From: Allorhodopirellula solitaria | GTDB taxonomy: Bacteria; Planctomycetota; Planctomycetia; Pirellulales; Pirellulaceae | Direction of reading: 5' to 3' | Assembly (NCBI RefSeq): GCF_007859855.1 | Contig: NZ_SJPK01000004.1 | Location: 124,001-188,000 of the forward strand | DNA: 64,000 nucleotides | Part shown: piece by piece, positions 19,639 through 28,528 of the stretch | Numbering within the stretch: position 1 is the first letter of the stretch | How the letters are laid out: every line of letters begins with the position of its first letter | The notes under the pieces: generated by a model | What the model saw: only the letters and a program-made list of their open reading frames with translations | What the model was told of the DNA's origin: nothing | Databases searched by the model: none | Made by a program: the position numbers and the translations under genes

Positions 19639-21360
19639 ATGTCCACCGCCGTGACCATCCGTGACCCTGGTTACCCAACCGATCGCGAAAACTATCTGAC
19701 GAACTCCTCTGGAATCCTGAGCTGGATTTTCACGCTCGATCACAAACGGATCGGGATGATGTACCTGGCCGGTGTGGTGGCCTCGTTCATCGTCGGTGGC
19801 TTGCTCGCGTTGGGAATTCGCGTGCACCTGCTACGCCCCGATGGCGTGCTGTTCACCGGACCGGAAGGCAACAATATCTACAACCAGGTCTTCACCCTGC
19901 ACGGTGCGATCATGGTGTTCCTGTTCATCATCCCGAGCATCCCGGCGGCGTTGGGGAACTTCCTCGTCCCGATCATGCTGGGGGCAAAGGACGTGGCCTT
20001 TCCCCGGCTGAACTTGAGCAGTTTCTATCTGTGGTGCGCCGGAGCGGTATTCTTCGTATCGGCCCTCCTGAGCAGTGGACTCGATACTGGCTGGACCTTC
20101 TACACGCCCTACAGCACGACGACCGATACGTCGGTGATTCTCGCGACCCTGGGAGCCTTTATCTTGGGCTTCAGTTCGATCTTTACCGGTTTGAACTTCA
20201 TCGTCACGATCAACACAATGCGGCCACCAGGCATGACCTGGTTCAAAATGCCACTGTTTCTGTGGGCGACCTATGCAACGAGCATCATCCAAGTCCTGGC
20301 GACGCCCGTGCTCGGCATCACGCTGTTGTTGCTGATCGCTGAACGAACCATGCACGTGGGGATTTTTGACCCGGAATACAACGGCGACCCGGTCACCTAC
20401 CAACACTTCTTCTGGTTCTACAGCCACCCGGCCGTTTATATCATGATTTTGCCAGCATTCGGCGTCATCAGTGAATTGATCAGTGTCAACAGTCACAAAC
20501 ATATCTTCGGCTATCGTTTCATCGCGTATTCGTCGATCGCGATTGCCCTGCTCGGCTTCCTTGTCTGGGGACACCACCTGTTCACCTCGGGGATGAGCTC
20601 ACTGACCACGATCGTCTTTTCTGCGTTGACTTTCACGGTTTCCATCCCATCGGCGATCAAGGTATTCAACTGGATCGCAACGATGTACAAGGGATCGATC
20701 AGTCTGACGACGCCGATGTGTTATGCGATCTCGTTTGTGTTCCTGTTCACGATCGGTGGATTGACCGGTCTGTTCCTGGGCACGTTGGCGACGGACCTGC
20801 ACCTTCACGACACCTATTTCGTCGTCGCACACTTTCACTACGTGATGGTCGGGGGCACGCTGATCGCATTCTTGGGCGGGGTGTTCCATTGGTGGCCGAA
20901 GATGGTCGGCAAAATGTACAACGACATGCATGGCCGCATCGCTGCACTCTTGGTCTTCCTGGGCTTCAACCTTACCTTCCTGCCTCAATTTTTACTGGGT
21001 AGCCGCGGCATGCCACGCCGGTATGCGACCTACGATCCGGAGTTTGCGTTCCTGCATCAAATGAGCACCTATGGTGCCTTGTTGCTCGGATGTGGTCTGC
21101 TCTACGCCTTGGTCGTGCTGATGATTTCATTGGCCAAGGGAAAACGAGCTCCTGCGAACCCTTGGGGCGGTATCACGCTCGAGTGGACCTGCACCAGCCC
21201 ACCGCCGTATTACAACTTTGAGCGTCCGCCAATCGTGGGAGATCCATACGATTTCCACAACGTTGAGTGGGACGCTGAAGGCGAGCGATACGTTCTGACG
21301 GAACCCGAGCGCAAGCTGGCTCCCGAAGAGACGCCGAGCGAACAACCCGCTCACCACTAA
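19639..21360 (+). CDS. coxA: Cytochrome c oxidase subunit I, A2-type heme-copper oxidase
   Basis: 573-residue catalytic subunit with twelve helices that reduces O2 and pumps protons. CuB and heme ligands are present: His263 and cross-linked Tyr267 in YSHPAVY, the HH pair in WGHHLFTSG, and HFHYVM for the hemes. Where A1 enzymes have Glu (HPEVY) for the D-channel, this protein has Ala265 with Tyr261-Ser262 before the His, the signature of A2-type oxidases such as that of Rhodothermus. A hydrophilic C-terminus of about 60 residues follows the last helix. It sits between coxB and coxC. Confidence 0.97.
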   Translation: MSTAVTIRDPGYPTDRENYLTNSSGILSWIFTLDHKRIGMMYLAGVVASFIVGGLLALGIRVHLLRPDGVLFTGPEGNNIYNQVFTLHGAIMVFLFIIPSIPAALGNFLVPIMLGAKDVAFPRLNLSSFYLWCAGAVFFVSALLSSGLDTGWTFYTPYSTTTDTSVILATLGAFILGFSSIFTGLNFIVTINTMRPPGMTWFKMPLFLWATYATSIIQVLATPVLGITLLLLIAERTMHVGIFDPEYNGDPVTYQHFFWFYSHPAVYIMILPAFGVISELISVNSHKHIFGYRFIAYSSIAIALLGFLVWGHHLFTSGMSSLTTIVFSALTFTVSIPSAIKVFNWIATMYKGSISLTTPMCYAISFVFLFTIGGLTGLFLGTLATDLHLHDTYFVVAHFHYVMVGGTLIAFLGGVFHWWPKMVGKMYNDMHGRIAALLVFLGFNLTFLPQFLLGSRGMPRRYATYDPEFAFLHQMSTYGALLLGCGLLYALVVLMISLAKGKRAPANPWGGITLEWTCTSPPPYYNFERPPIVGDPYDFHNVEWDAEGERYVLTEPERKLAPEETPSEQPAHH

Positions 21361-21475
21361 AGCGATTCTTTCCTACTCAGCGGCGATCCACTTGGGCATC
21401 GCCTCCTCATTTCCTCGATATATCAACTGCGTTCGCCCATGATTTGGGCGGTTACCTCGCGAACGGTTTCGGCAC

Positions 21476-22717
21476 ATGGCAACCATCGACACACTTTCTC
21501 CTGAACCTGAAGCTCATGACGACCATGGTCATGACCATGATCATCCCCCATGGCTTGCCCACCACTTCGACACGCCCGAACAGCAGTTCGATAGTGGGAA
21601 ATTGGGGATTTGGTTGTTTCTGGTGACGGAAATCCTGTTCTTCAGTGGCATGTTCTGCGCTTACGCGATGTTTCGCATGCTTCGCCCCGAAATTTTCGAA
21701 GGATCGAGCCAGTTCCTCGATACGAAACTCGGCGCGATCAATACGGGCGTGCTGCTGTTCAGTTCGTTGACGATGGCGTGGGCAGTCCGCTGTTCTCAGA
21801 CTGGAGAGCACAAAAAGCTCGTCGTGATGATCGCCAGCACGCTGTCCTGTGCGATGGTTTTCCTCGGCGTCAAAACGATCGAGTACTCCCACAAATGGGG
21901 CATGGGGCTGCTATTCCCCGGGGCCTATTTTTACGACGAGAACAACCCACACCCGACCACGGAGCAACTCGTTTCCCAGCACGGGTTCTCTGAGAATACG
22001 GCGTACTTCCTCACCCACAGCATCTACTTTCTCTGCGCACCCTTCCTGCTACTCTTGGTTGGTGTCGTCATCTGGGCGATCATTGCCAAGGTCAAGAAGA
22101 ACGACTTTCAATTTGCCGTCGCCAAGCCCCTGGTGGTTGTCTGTTTGAGTTTCTTCGGCGGTGTTGGGCTGGGCATGATCCTCACCGGTAGCGAGGAACA
22201 CGCTGAAGGATCGCACGTCGCTGCCGCTCACCACGACGCTGGCGAGCATGACCATGCTGGCGCAGGAGAGGCGACCGAGAGTATCGCTGCGACCTATACC
22301 GAACCAACGACTTTCAATCCCGCAAGCGATGACGCCGCAGTGGAACTGCTCGCCGAGAGCGACCTCAATACCGGTGCGAAGGCGATGCTGCTGGCACAAG
22401 AGAAGCAAGCCGAGCTCGCTTCAGGCAGAGTGGTTGCTCCGGGTGAAGACGTGGACATGGGCATCGAGCGCATCGAGCGCGGGGTCGAGACGAAACGCCA
22501 AGCCGGCGTGTTCTTCGGGATCTACTACTGCATGACCGGTGTCCACGCGATTCACATCCTGGGCGGGATCGGTGTGCTGGTCTGGCTATTGGTGCGAGCG
22601 ATCCGGCACGATTTCAATCGGCAATACTTTGGCCCCGTGGATTACGTTGGCCTGTACTGGCACTTGGTCGACTTGATCTGGATCTACCTGTTCCCACTGC
22701 TCTACCTGATTCGCTGA
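21476..22717 (+). CDS. coxC: Cytochrome c oxidase subunit III with a large soluble insert
   Basis: 413 residues against about 200-270 for usual bacterial CoxC. The N-terminus is His/Asp-rich (HDDHGHDHDH). Helices at about 40-65, 85-105, 115-135, 180-205 and 220-238 are followed by a hydrophilic insert of roughly 110 residues (about 240-345), with a His-rich start and an Ala/Glu-rich end. The C-terminal family core returns as FFGIYYCMTGVHAIHILGG and YWHLVDLIWIYLFP. The frame is uninterrupted, so the insert is real protein. The His clusters could bind metal; that is inference. Confidence 0.94.
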   Translation: MATIDTLSPEPEAHDDHGHDHDHPPWLAHHFDTPEQQFDSGKLGIWLFLVTEILFFSGMFCAYAMFRMLRPEIFEGSSQFLDTKLGAINTGVLLFSSLTMAWAVRCSQTGEHKKLVVMIASTLSCAMVFLGVKTIEYSHKWGMGLLFPGAYFYDENNPHPTTEQLVSQHGFSENTAYFLTHSIYFLCAPFLLLLVGVVIWAIIAKVKKNDFQFAVAKPLVVVCLSFFGGVGLGMILTGSEEHAEGSHVAAAHHDAGEHDHAGAGEATESIAATYTEPTTFNPASDDAAVELLAESDLNTGAKAMLLAQEKQAELASGRVVAPGEDVDMGIERIERGVETKRQAGVFFGIYYCMTGVHAIHILGGIGVLVWLLVRAIRHDFNRQYFGPVDYVGLYWHLVDLIWIYLFPLLYLIR

Positions 22718-22815
22718 GCCAGACGTGGACGACGTCTCGCTGGCACTGGCCTGCCCGCGAGAGCCACCTGAGCTTACTCTCCCTATCCACCTATTTCCGA
22801 TTCGATAACAAACCC

Positions 22816-23178
22816 ATGGCTACTCACGGACACTCCGACGACGGCACCGACTTCGCCCACCCGCTGCCCGTTTGGCTGCTGCTGACGGTGTTTTTCGCGT
22901 TGGTATTCCTGACCATCATTACCGTTGCCCAGTCCAACCTTAATCTTGGTAGCTACGACATTGCTGTCGTGATGTTGATCGCTACGATGAAGGCCGCTTT
23001 GGTAGGCGCGTTCTTCATGCACCTGGCCTACGACAAGCCCTTCAACGTGATCGTATTCTTGTCGTCGTTCGTCTTCGTGGCGTTGTTCGTGATCATCACG
23101 CTCAGCGATAGCAAGCTGACGTCACCCTCGTTTGAACCCAAGTTCGACGAACCGGCCACTGGGGAACTCGAACGCTAG
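22816..23178 (+). CDS. coxD: Cytochrome c oxidase subunit IV, prokaryotic type
   Basis: 120-residue membrane protein with three helices (about 18-37, 48-72 and 78-97) and the typical KAALVGAFFMHLAYD segment of prokaryotic COX4-like subunits. A short His-containing N-terminus and an acidic tail flank the helices. It is the last gene of the respiratory cluster; no convincing terminator was found right after it. Subunit IV is small and non-catalytic and thought to stabilise the oxidase. Confidence 0.9.
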   Translation: MATHGHSDDGTDFAHPLPVWLLLTVFFALVFLTIITVAQSNLNLGSYDIAVVMLIATMKAALVGAFFMHLAYDKPFNVIVFLSSFVFVALFVIITLSDSKLTSPSFEPKFDEPATGELER

Positions 23179-23305
23179 GGACGTCGGACAAAATTTTTTC
23201 GGGTCAATAAGTCGACGGCACGAGCCTGGGCTGTTCAATCATTGGGGTTGACGCTCGATTGGGCCTGGGCAAGTTCTTGACTTTCTCCCTCTCCGATTGA
23301 AGTAA

Positions 23306-23434
23306 GTAGGGCCGGTTCCCACCGGCCATCCCCTGGGCGTTCATTGGCAGAAGAGCGAACGGGCGGCTCGTCGGTAATGGCCCCGCCAAGTGAGTCGACG
23401 AACCGGCGCATATGGCCGGTAGAACCGGCCCTAC
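23306..23434. repeat. Palindrome-ended 129-bp repeat, copy 1
   Basis: Begins gtagggccggttcccaccgg and ends agaaccggccctac, so its ends are inverted repeats. Similarity to copy 2 runs slightly beyond both ends (23301-23450 against 23591-23740) with only about five differences. No open frame for a transposase is inside, so it resembles a MITE-like or REP-like element. Confidence 0.9.
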
Positions 23435-23482
23435 ATCGTGTCGAGCGTCTGCATCCTCCTTTCATGTTTTTTGGCTGATGAC

Positions 23483-23549
23483 GTGCTCGGAGTGTTTGTC
23501 ATTCGCCGTTTTGCAGAAACCAACGGCGAATGACAAACGCGCAGAGCAC
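23483..23549. repeat. Long perfect hairpin between the two repeat copies
   Basis: A 17-bp perfect stem, 23494-23510 against 23522-23538, with an 11-nt loop. It is bracketed by a second matching pair, gtgctc (23483-23488) and gagcac (23544-23549). It may be a separate palindromic element or a transcription end structure. Confidence 0.85.
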
Positions 23550-23595
23550 GCAGGTCAATCGCCTCGCTCGCTCGTAAGGCCGCTTTGGGCAGTAA

Positions 23596-23724
23596 GTAGG
23601 GCCGGTTCCCACCGGCCATCCGCTGGGCGTTCATTGGCAGAAGAGCGACCCTGCGGCTCGTCGGTAATGGCCCCGCCAAGTGAGTCGACGAACCGGCGCA
23701 TATGGCCGGTAGAACCGGCCCTAC
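23596..23724. repeat. Palindrome-ended 129-bp repeat, copy 2
   Basis: Same orientation as copy 1, 290 bp away, with the same inverted ends. Its main differences are a short substitution (gaccctgcgg for gaacgggcgg) and single bases. Degenerate relatives occur near 26385 and 60071. Confidence 0.9.
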
Positions 23725-24151
23725 GTCGTGTCGAGCGTCTACACCCAGCTTCGCAGAAGACGCTCGCGGTGAACATGCCGAAGAATGAGGGCTGGCTCGC
23801 GTAGCGGCCAACGGGAGCGGCTTTGGCCGGGGCAGTCTCTACCTCTCAGCCAGAAGCGGCTCAATGTGTCAGGGAGTGCCGGGATAAAGCCGGTTTTGGA
23901 TAGAGAATGAGAGTTTCTTACGAAGAACGACTAGCCACCGACTTCGGCCTCTGGCGGAGGCGCGACTGCGGTAACAATGTTGTGCTGAGCGTCCGTACCA
24001 GGGAAATCGCAGGCAAGCTATTGAGCTCCGAAATCAGCCTTTTCGCTCGCCGAGGGTGAAAACAGGTCAGAGATCAACTCGATGAAAATCAACCGAGATG
24101 GGTCGCAAGCCGACAGCTTGAACAGCCCAGCGTAGCGTCAGCTACGGTGTG

Positions 24152-25732
24152 TCACTCTGGACGCAGGATTGGGAACAGAATCACGTCCCGGATCGACTTG
24201 CTGTTGGTCAACACCATCACCAGGCGATCGATACCGATCCCCAAACCGCCTGCAGGCGGCATCGCATAACGCAGAGCGCGGACGAAGTCGTGGTCCATCT
24301 TGGCCATCGAATCCTCGTCATCCAAACCCGCGAGCTGGGTTTGAAACAGCTCTTCCTGCAGATCGGGGTCGTTCAGTTCCGTGTAGGCATTGGCGAGTTC
24401 CATGCCGCAGATAAACAGCTCGAACCGTTCAGCGATCTCAGGATTGTCGCGTTTTCGCTTCGTCAGCGGGCAGATGCTCGCGGGATAGTCGATGACGAAG
24501 ATGGGGCCATCGAGCGAGTCCTCGACCTTTTCCTCGAAGATCTCGTTACGCACAACATCGGGATGCTTGCCAGTCGTTTCGATCTTCAGACGTCCCGCGA
24601 GCTCCATCACCGCGTCCTGGTCGGCTGGATCGATGCCGGTGGCCTTCTCGAACAACTCCGCGTAAGTCGCTCGTTTGAACGGCGGGGTGAAGTCGACCTC
24701 TTGCCCATTGTACTGGCGTTTGTACCCGCCACCGATCTTGTCGATCGCCTCGCAGATCAGGCGTTCGGTCAACTCCATCATCGACTCGTAGTCACCGTAG
24801 GCCTGGTAGATTTCGATCATCGTGAATTCTGGGTTGTGCCGGGGCGACAAACCCTCGTTGCGATAGACGCGTCCCATTTCATAGACCCGCTCCATCCCGC
24901 CGACCATCAATCGCTTGAGGTGCAGTTCAAGTGCGATTCTCATCGTCAGCCCCATGTCGAGGGCATTGTGATGCGTTTCAAAAGGCCGCGCCGCAGCACC
25001 ACCTGGGATCGTATGCAGAGTCGGCCCCTCGACTTCGCAGAAACCGCGTTCATCGAGTGTCGATCGCACACTTTTGACGATTTTGGTGCGGTCGAGGAAC
25101 GTCTGCATCACACCATCGTTGAACGCGAGATCCGCATACCGCATCCGCTGCCGCAGATCGGCATTGGTCATGCCCGCGTGCTTTTCGGGCGGCACCTCGA
25201 GCATCTTGGAAAGTAGAAAGAGTTTCTCGGCGAAGACGGTCAATTCACCGGTATTGGTCCGCCCCAAACGGCCTTCGATACCAATCAAATCTCCCAGATC
25301 GAATAGCTTCGCCAGTTCAAAGCTTTCCTCGCCGACTTGTTTCTTGCCGACAAAGATCTGAATGTCGCCCGTCCAGTCTCTTAGATTCATGAAGATCAGC
25401 TTGCCCGTGGGTCGGGCCAGCATAATCCGCCCCGCTACCCGCACCGTTGGACCGACTTCTTCGCCGGGGCCATGATCAGTCTTCCACTGGCGATAATCCA
25501 GTTCAGGGCTCTCCATGTCCGGCAACTCGAGCGACTCACCCGCTTGCGTGACGAAGCGAACCTCGCTGCCCCGTTGGCGGCATTCCTTGACGAGTTGCCG
25601 ATCATCAAACCGCTGCCCGTAAGGATCGATTCCCCGTTTGACAATCTCCTCGAGTTTATGTCGCCGCGCCGCATGCGGGTCGGTCAAATCGGGATGGGAG
25701 CTACCAGAGGACTGAGAGGGTGAGTTAGCCAC
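24152..25732 (-). CDS. lysS: Lysyl-tRNA synthetase, class II
   Basis: Charges tRNA-Lys. The 526-residue protein has an N-terminal OB-fold anticodon-binding domain (about 80-180; VAGRIMLARPTGKLIFMNLRD) and a class II catalytic core. Motif 2 is MGRVYRNEGLSPRHNPEFTM and motif 3 is GLGIGIDRLVMVL near the C-terminus, ending in the typical ILFPILRPE. The N-terminal 20 residues are Ser/Pro-rich and probably unstructured. A 355-residue open frame on the opposite strand is its shadow. Confidence 0.97.
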   Translation of the reverse strand: MANSPSQSSGSSHPDLTDPHAARRHKLEEIVKRGIDPYGQRFDDRQLVKECRQRGSEVRFVTQAGESLELPDMESPELDYRQWKTDHGPGEEVGPTVRVAGRIMLARPTGKLIFMNLRDWTGDIQIFVGKKQVGEESFELAKLFDLGDLIGIEGRLGRTNTGELTVFAEKLFLLSKMLEVPPEKHAGMTNADLRQRMRYADLAFNDGVMQTFLDRTKIVKSVRSTLDERGFCEVEGPTLHTIPGGAAARPFETHHNALDMGLTMRIALELHLKRLMVGGMERVYEMGRVYRNEGLSPRHNPEFTMIEIYQAYGDYESMMELTERLICEAIDKIGGGYKRQYNGQEVDFTPPFKRATYAELFEKATGIDPADQDAVMELAGRLKIETTGKHPDVVRNEIFEEKVEDSLDGPIFVIDYPASICPLTKRKRDNPEIAERFELFICGMELANAYTELNDPDLQEELFQTQLAGLDDEDSMAKMDHDFVRALRYAMPPAGGLGIGIDRLVMVLTNSKSIRDVILFPILRPE

Positions 25733-25884
25733 AGCGGATCGGATGGTTCGGAAAAGGGAGCGGAAACGAGTCGAGTCAATCGGCCCTGATTGTGGATTTC
25801 GGCGCCGGTCAACGCAAGCCGAGGCAAAATGCGCCCTAGCGGAACCGGCGTCTTTGCGTCAAACTAGCCACTCTCACCCCAGCC

Positions 25885-25958
25885 GCGCCCGTGGCACAAT
25901 TGGATAGCGCGTCGGCCTCCGAAGCCGAAGGTTACAGGTTCGAATCCTGTCGGGCGTA
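25885..25958 (+). tRNA. tRNA-Arg (anticodon CCG)
   Basis: Cloverleaf of 74 nt: acceptor GCGCCCG/CGGGCGT (one G-T pair), D arm GCAC...GCGC, anticodon stem TCGGC/GCCGA with loop CTCCGAA, and T arm ACAGG-TTCGAAT-CCTGT. The anticodon CCG reads CGG codons. CCA is not encoded, as also for the tRNA-like gene at 2403-2475. Confidence 0.95.
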
Positions 25959-26696
25959 CTGAGTTCATTTCTAGCTGAATCACTGGGTTGATCCCAATTT
26001 GATACCCAGCATCGAGCTCGTGCGGCGTTTTCCCAAACCCGATCAATCCGGTAGTGGCTGCTGAGATTGCCAGGCTGGGCCCAGAGTGTCAACGAACTTC
26101 TCAGCCGGCGTGAACTCGATGATGCTCAGCGAGGACGACCAGGCGGCGCCCCCTGACGGGTCGAAGCGATCCCCAGAAGACTTAACTTGAAATCAACCAT
26201 GCGTCCGCGCAGGCGGCCAAAGGATCGTGCCTAGCCACCAGATGCCAGCAAAGAGGCTTGACGCGTTTCTCATTTCCAAGACGCAACGTGCCTGAACGAG
26301 CATCCTATCGGATCGCTGGCGAATCAGCGGGTGAGACGCGTTTAGGTCGCGGGGAATCCGGATTGATACGCCAGACCAGCCAGCACGATAGGGCCGTTTC
26401 CCGCCGGCCGAATGCGCCGGGGGCTGCACCCGACCTCTTCGGACAAGCCAAGGGGATGGCCTGTTCCTACGTGTTCATTGCAGCCGCACCCTCGTCCGAT
26501 CGCGATTGCCAGATCAACGAGGCCTGTCCGTTCAGGTCATCGTCGCCGTCGACAACACCGAATACAACTCGTGTCGCCTATCCTTTTTCGCGCAGTCTCC
26601 GCTCAGACGCTAGCTAAAATTCAGATGCCTTGTTCCCCATTCACCGTCTCGGCCATGATCCGAAAGGCGATGCTCTCGGTCTTTCGGAGTCTCCAG
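25959..26696. other. Gene-free region with a degenerate repeat
   Basis: No credible coding sequence. Around 26385-26425 the sequence (gatagggccgtttcccgccggccgaatgcgcc) is a decayed relative of the 129-bp element found at 23.3 kb. Otherwise nothing recognisable was seen. Confidence 0.6.
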
Positions 26697-28034
26697 TTAG
26701 GACACATGGCGTGCCTCCACCCTCACCGTCATGGCCGTCAGCACAATCGACAGCACGCAAGCCGCCACGATCAAGATGAATCCGGCGTCCCAGCCGCCAC
26801 GATCGACCACGTATCCAATTAAGATATTGGCAGAAAGCGATCCACCTAGGTAGCCGAACAACCCAGTGAATCCGGCGGCCGTCCCCGCTGCTTTTTTCGG
26901 AACCAGGTCGAGGGCAAAGACACCGATCAACATCACCGGCCCATAAATCAAGAAGCCGATAGCGATCAGCATCGCAATATCGAGCCAAGTATTGCCCGGT
27001 GGATTCAACCAATAGGTAATCACGCAGGCCGTCGTCGCCACCATGTAAATGATCACTGCGGGAGCCCGGCGGCCCTTGAATACCTTGTCCGACAGGTAGC
27101 CGCAGGCGATCGTTCCTGGAATGCCCGCCCATTCGTAGGCGGCGTATGCCCAGCCCGACTCGCTGAACGAAAACCCCTTCTCTTCGCTCAGATACGTCGG
27201 TGCCCAGTCGAGTACTCCGTATCGCACCAAGTAGACAAACGCATTGGTCACCGCGATCACCCACAGCAAGCGGTTGTTTAGAACGTGTTCAAAAAAGATC
27301 TGGCGTGTCGTGAACTCCTGCTCGTGGCTCTCATCGTACTGGTACGAGGTCGGATAATCGTCTTTGTATGCCTCGATCGATGGCAGACCTTGAGACTGGG
27401 GTGTATCGCGTACCGTCAACATCACCCACAGAGCAATTGCCAGGGCAATGAAACCGGGGAAATAAAGTTTCGCATGCCAGTCCCCAAAAATCGCCATTGC
27501 GAGAATCGCAATCGGACCGACGAGACCGCCCCCAATGTTGTGCGCAACATTCCAAAATGACATCCAGATTCCACGCTCGCGGTGCGAGAACCAATGCACC
27601 ATGACGCGACCGCAGGGTGGCCATCCCATGCCTTGAAACCAACCGTTGAGCAGCAGCAGCAGAAACATCACCGCGACCGACGTCGTGGCCGCTGGAACGA
27701 GCCCCATCACGATCATCGTCATAGCGCTGCAAGCCAGACCAAGGGACATGAAAACCCGGGCATTGCTGCGATCCGAGACAGCTCCCATCAAAAACTTCGA
27801 CAGCCCGTAGGCGATCGATACCCCGGACAAAGCGAATCCCAATTGCGTCTTGGAGAACCCCGCATCAATCAAGTCTGGCATCGCCAAAGCAAAGTTCTTG
27901 CGAACTAAGTAGTAGCCAGCGTAACCGACAAAAATGCCAACGAAGACCTGAATGCGAAGTCGACGGTATTCAGAATCCACCGCGTCGACCGGACACTCAG
28001 GCCGATGCGATGGTGGTCGGAGGAGAGAGATCAT
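26697..28034 (-). CDS. OPA-family (GlpT/UhpT-like) major facilitator transporter
   Basis: 445-residue inner-membrane protein with about twelve helices, of the organophosphate:phosphate antiporter branch of the MFS. The N-terminal helix YAGYYLVRKNFALAMPDL and the following SKTQLGFALSG and YGLSKFLMGAVSDRSN segments are typical of GlpT-like proteins. The loop motif SDRSNAR corresponds to the MFS motif A region. Substrate is probably a phosphorylated small molecule such as glycerol 3-phosphate, but cannot be fixed by eye. It stands alone between tRNA-Arg and a sulfatase. Confidence 0.9.
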   Translation of the reverse strand: MISLLRPPSHRPECPVDAVDSEYRRLRIQVFVGIFVGYAGYYLVRKNFALAMPDLIDAGFSKTQLGFALSGVSIAYGLSKFLMGAVSDRSNARVFMSLGLACSAMTMIVMGLVPAATTSVAVMFLLLLLNGWFQGMGWPPCGRVMVHWFSHRERGIWMSFWNVAHNIGGGLVGPIAILAMAIFGDWHAKLYFPGFIALAIALWVMLTVRDTPQSQGLPSIEAYKDDYPTSYQYDESHEQEFTTRQIFFEHVLNNRLLWVIAVTNAFVYLVRYGVLDWAPTYLSEEKGFSFSESGWAYAAYEWAGIPGTIACGYLSDKVFKGRRAPAVIIYMVATTACVITYWLNPPGNTWLDIAMLIAIGFLIYGPVMLIGVFALDLVPKKAAGTAAGFTGLFGYLGGSLSANILIGYVVDRGGWDAGFILIVAACVLSIVLTAMTVRVEARHVS

Positions 28035-28528
28035 GCAAGGTCTTCAGAGAACAAATGAACGAGGAAGCCACATCGTAAACGAATACGACCCGAGGAGGGA
28101 GCGTGAATCGATCGACCGCGACGGAACTGCCATCACTGACGAGGATGGCCAAAATCCTGTCGCGAACTAAGGACGGAATCCTGAGCTACTTCAATCACCT
28201 GATTTCTTCCCAGGAGATGGAGGACGCCAACGAGAAAATCAAGATGCTCCAACGACATTCGTGATCGCACATATGTCGAACTACTCCTCTATTCGTTCCA
28301 GCAGAAAATGCACGCATTCGTCGCATGAGCCTTCGTGACAGGCGAACCTGCCTAATCAACTGCGGCAGTGCCTATACGATTTGCAAATCGTAGTAGAGCA
28401 TGATAACCGTCATCTTGTCGCAGTGACATTGACTGCCACGCAAGCGAATTTCGGCCCGGAGGTCTATCATGCGTTTCTCAAGGCAATCGAACCGCACTGC
28501 GTCAACGAACGGCATCGATCCTGCTCGC
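28035..28528. other. Gene-free stretch between transporter and sulfatase
   Basis: About 490 bp with no open frame that looks like a protein and no repeat recognised beyond short palindromes such as atttgcaaat near 28378. It should contain the promoter of the transporter gene on the minus strand. Confidence 0.5.

Larger units (their letters stand above)
23179..24151. other. Gene-free spacer rich in palindromic repeats
   Basis: About 970 bp with no credible gene between coxD and the end of lysS. It holds two copies of a 129-bp palindrome-ended element, a long hairpin between them, and a small hairpin cgtagc-gtca-gctacg at about 24133-24148. The short open frames here are repeat-encoded and were rejected. 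Confidence 0.8.

Noticed and set aside
21382-21403. Hairpin ggcgat...atcgcc between coxA and coxC as a terminator
   Set aside because: There is no T-run and it would split the cox operon; it may be only a weak attenuator.
23301-23740. Possible CRISPR array
   Set aside because: There are only two 150-bp copies, far longer than CRISPR repeats, with palindromic ends and no cas genes.
23412-23811. Open frames of 126-130 residues on both strands in the repeat region
   Set aside because: They are made of the repeats themselves and mirror each other; not protein-like.
24149-25216. 355-residue open frame antisense to lysS
   Set aside because: It lies wholly within the lysS frame on the other strand and has no recognisable domain, a common shadow in high-GC codon use.
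26258-26822. Two overlapping open frames between tRNA-Arg and the transporter
   Set aside because: Ser/Arg/Pro-rich with no domain; part of it is decayed repeat sequence.
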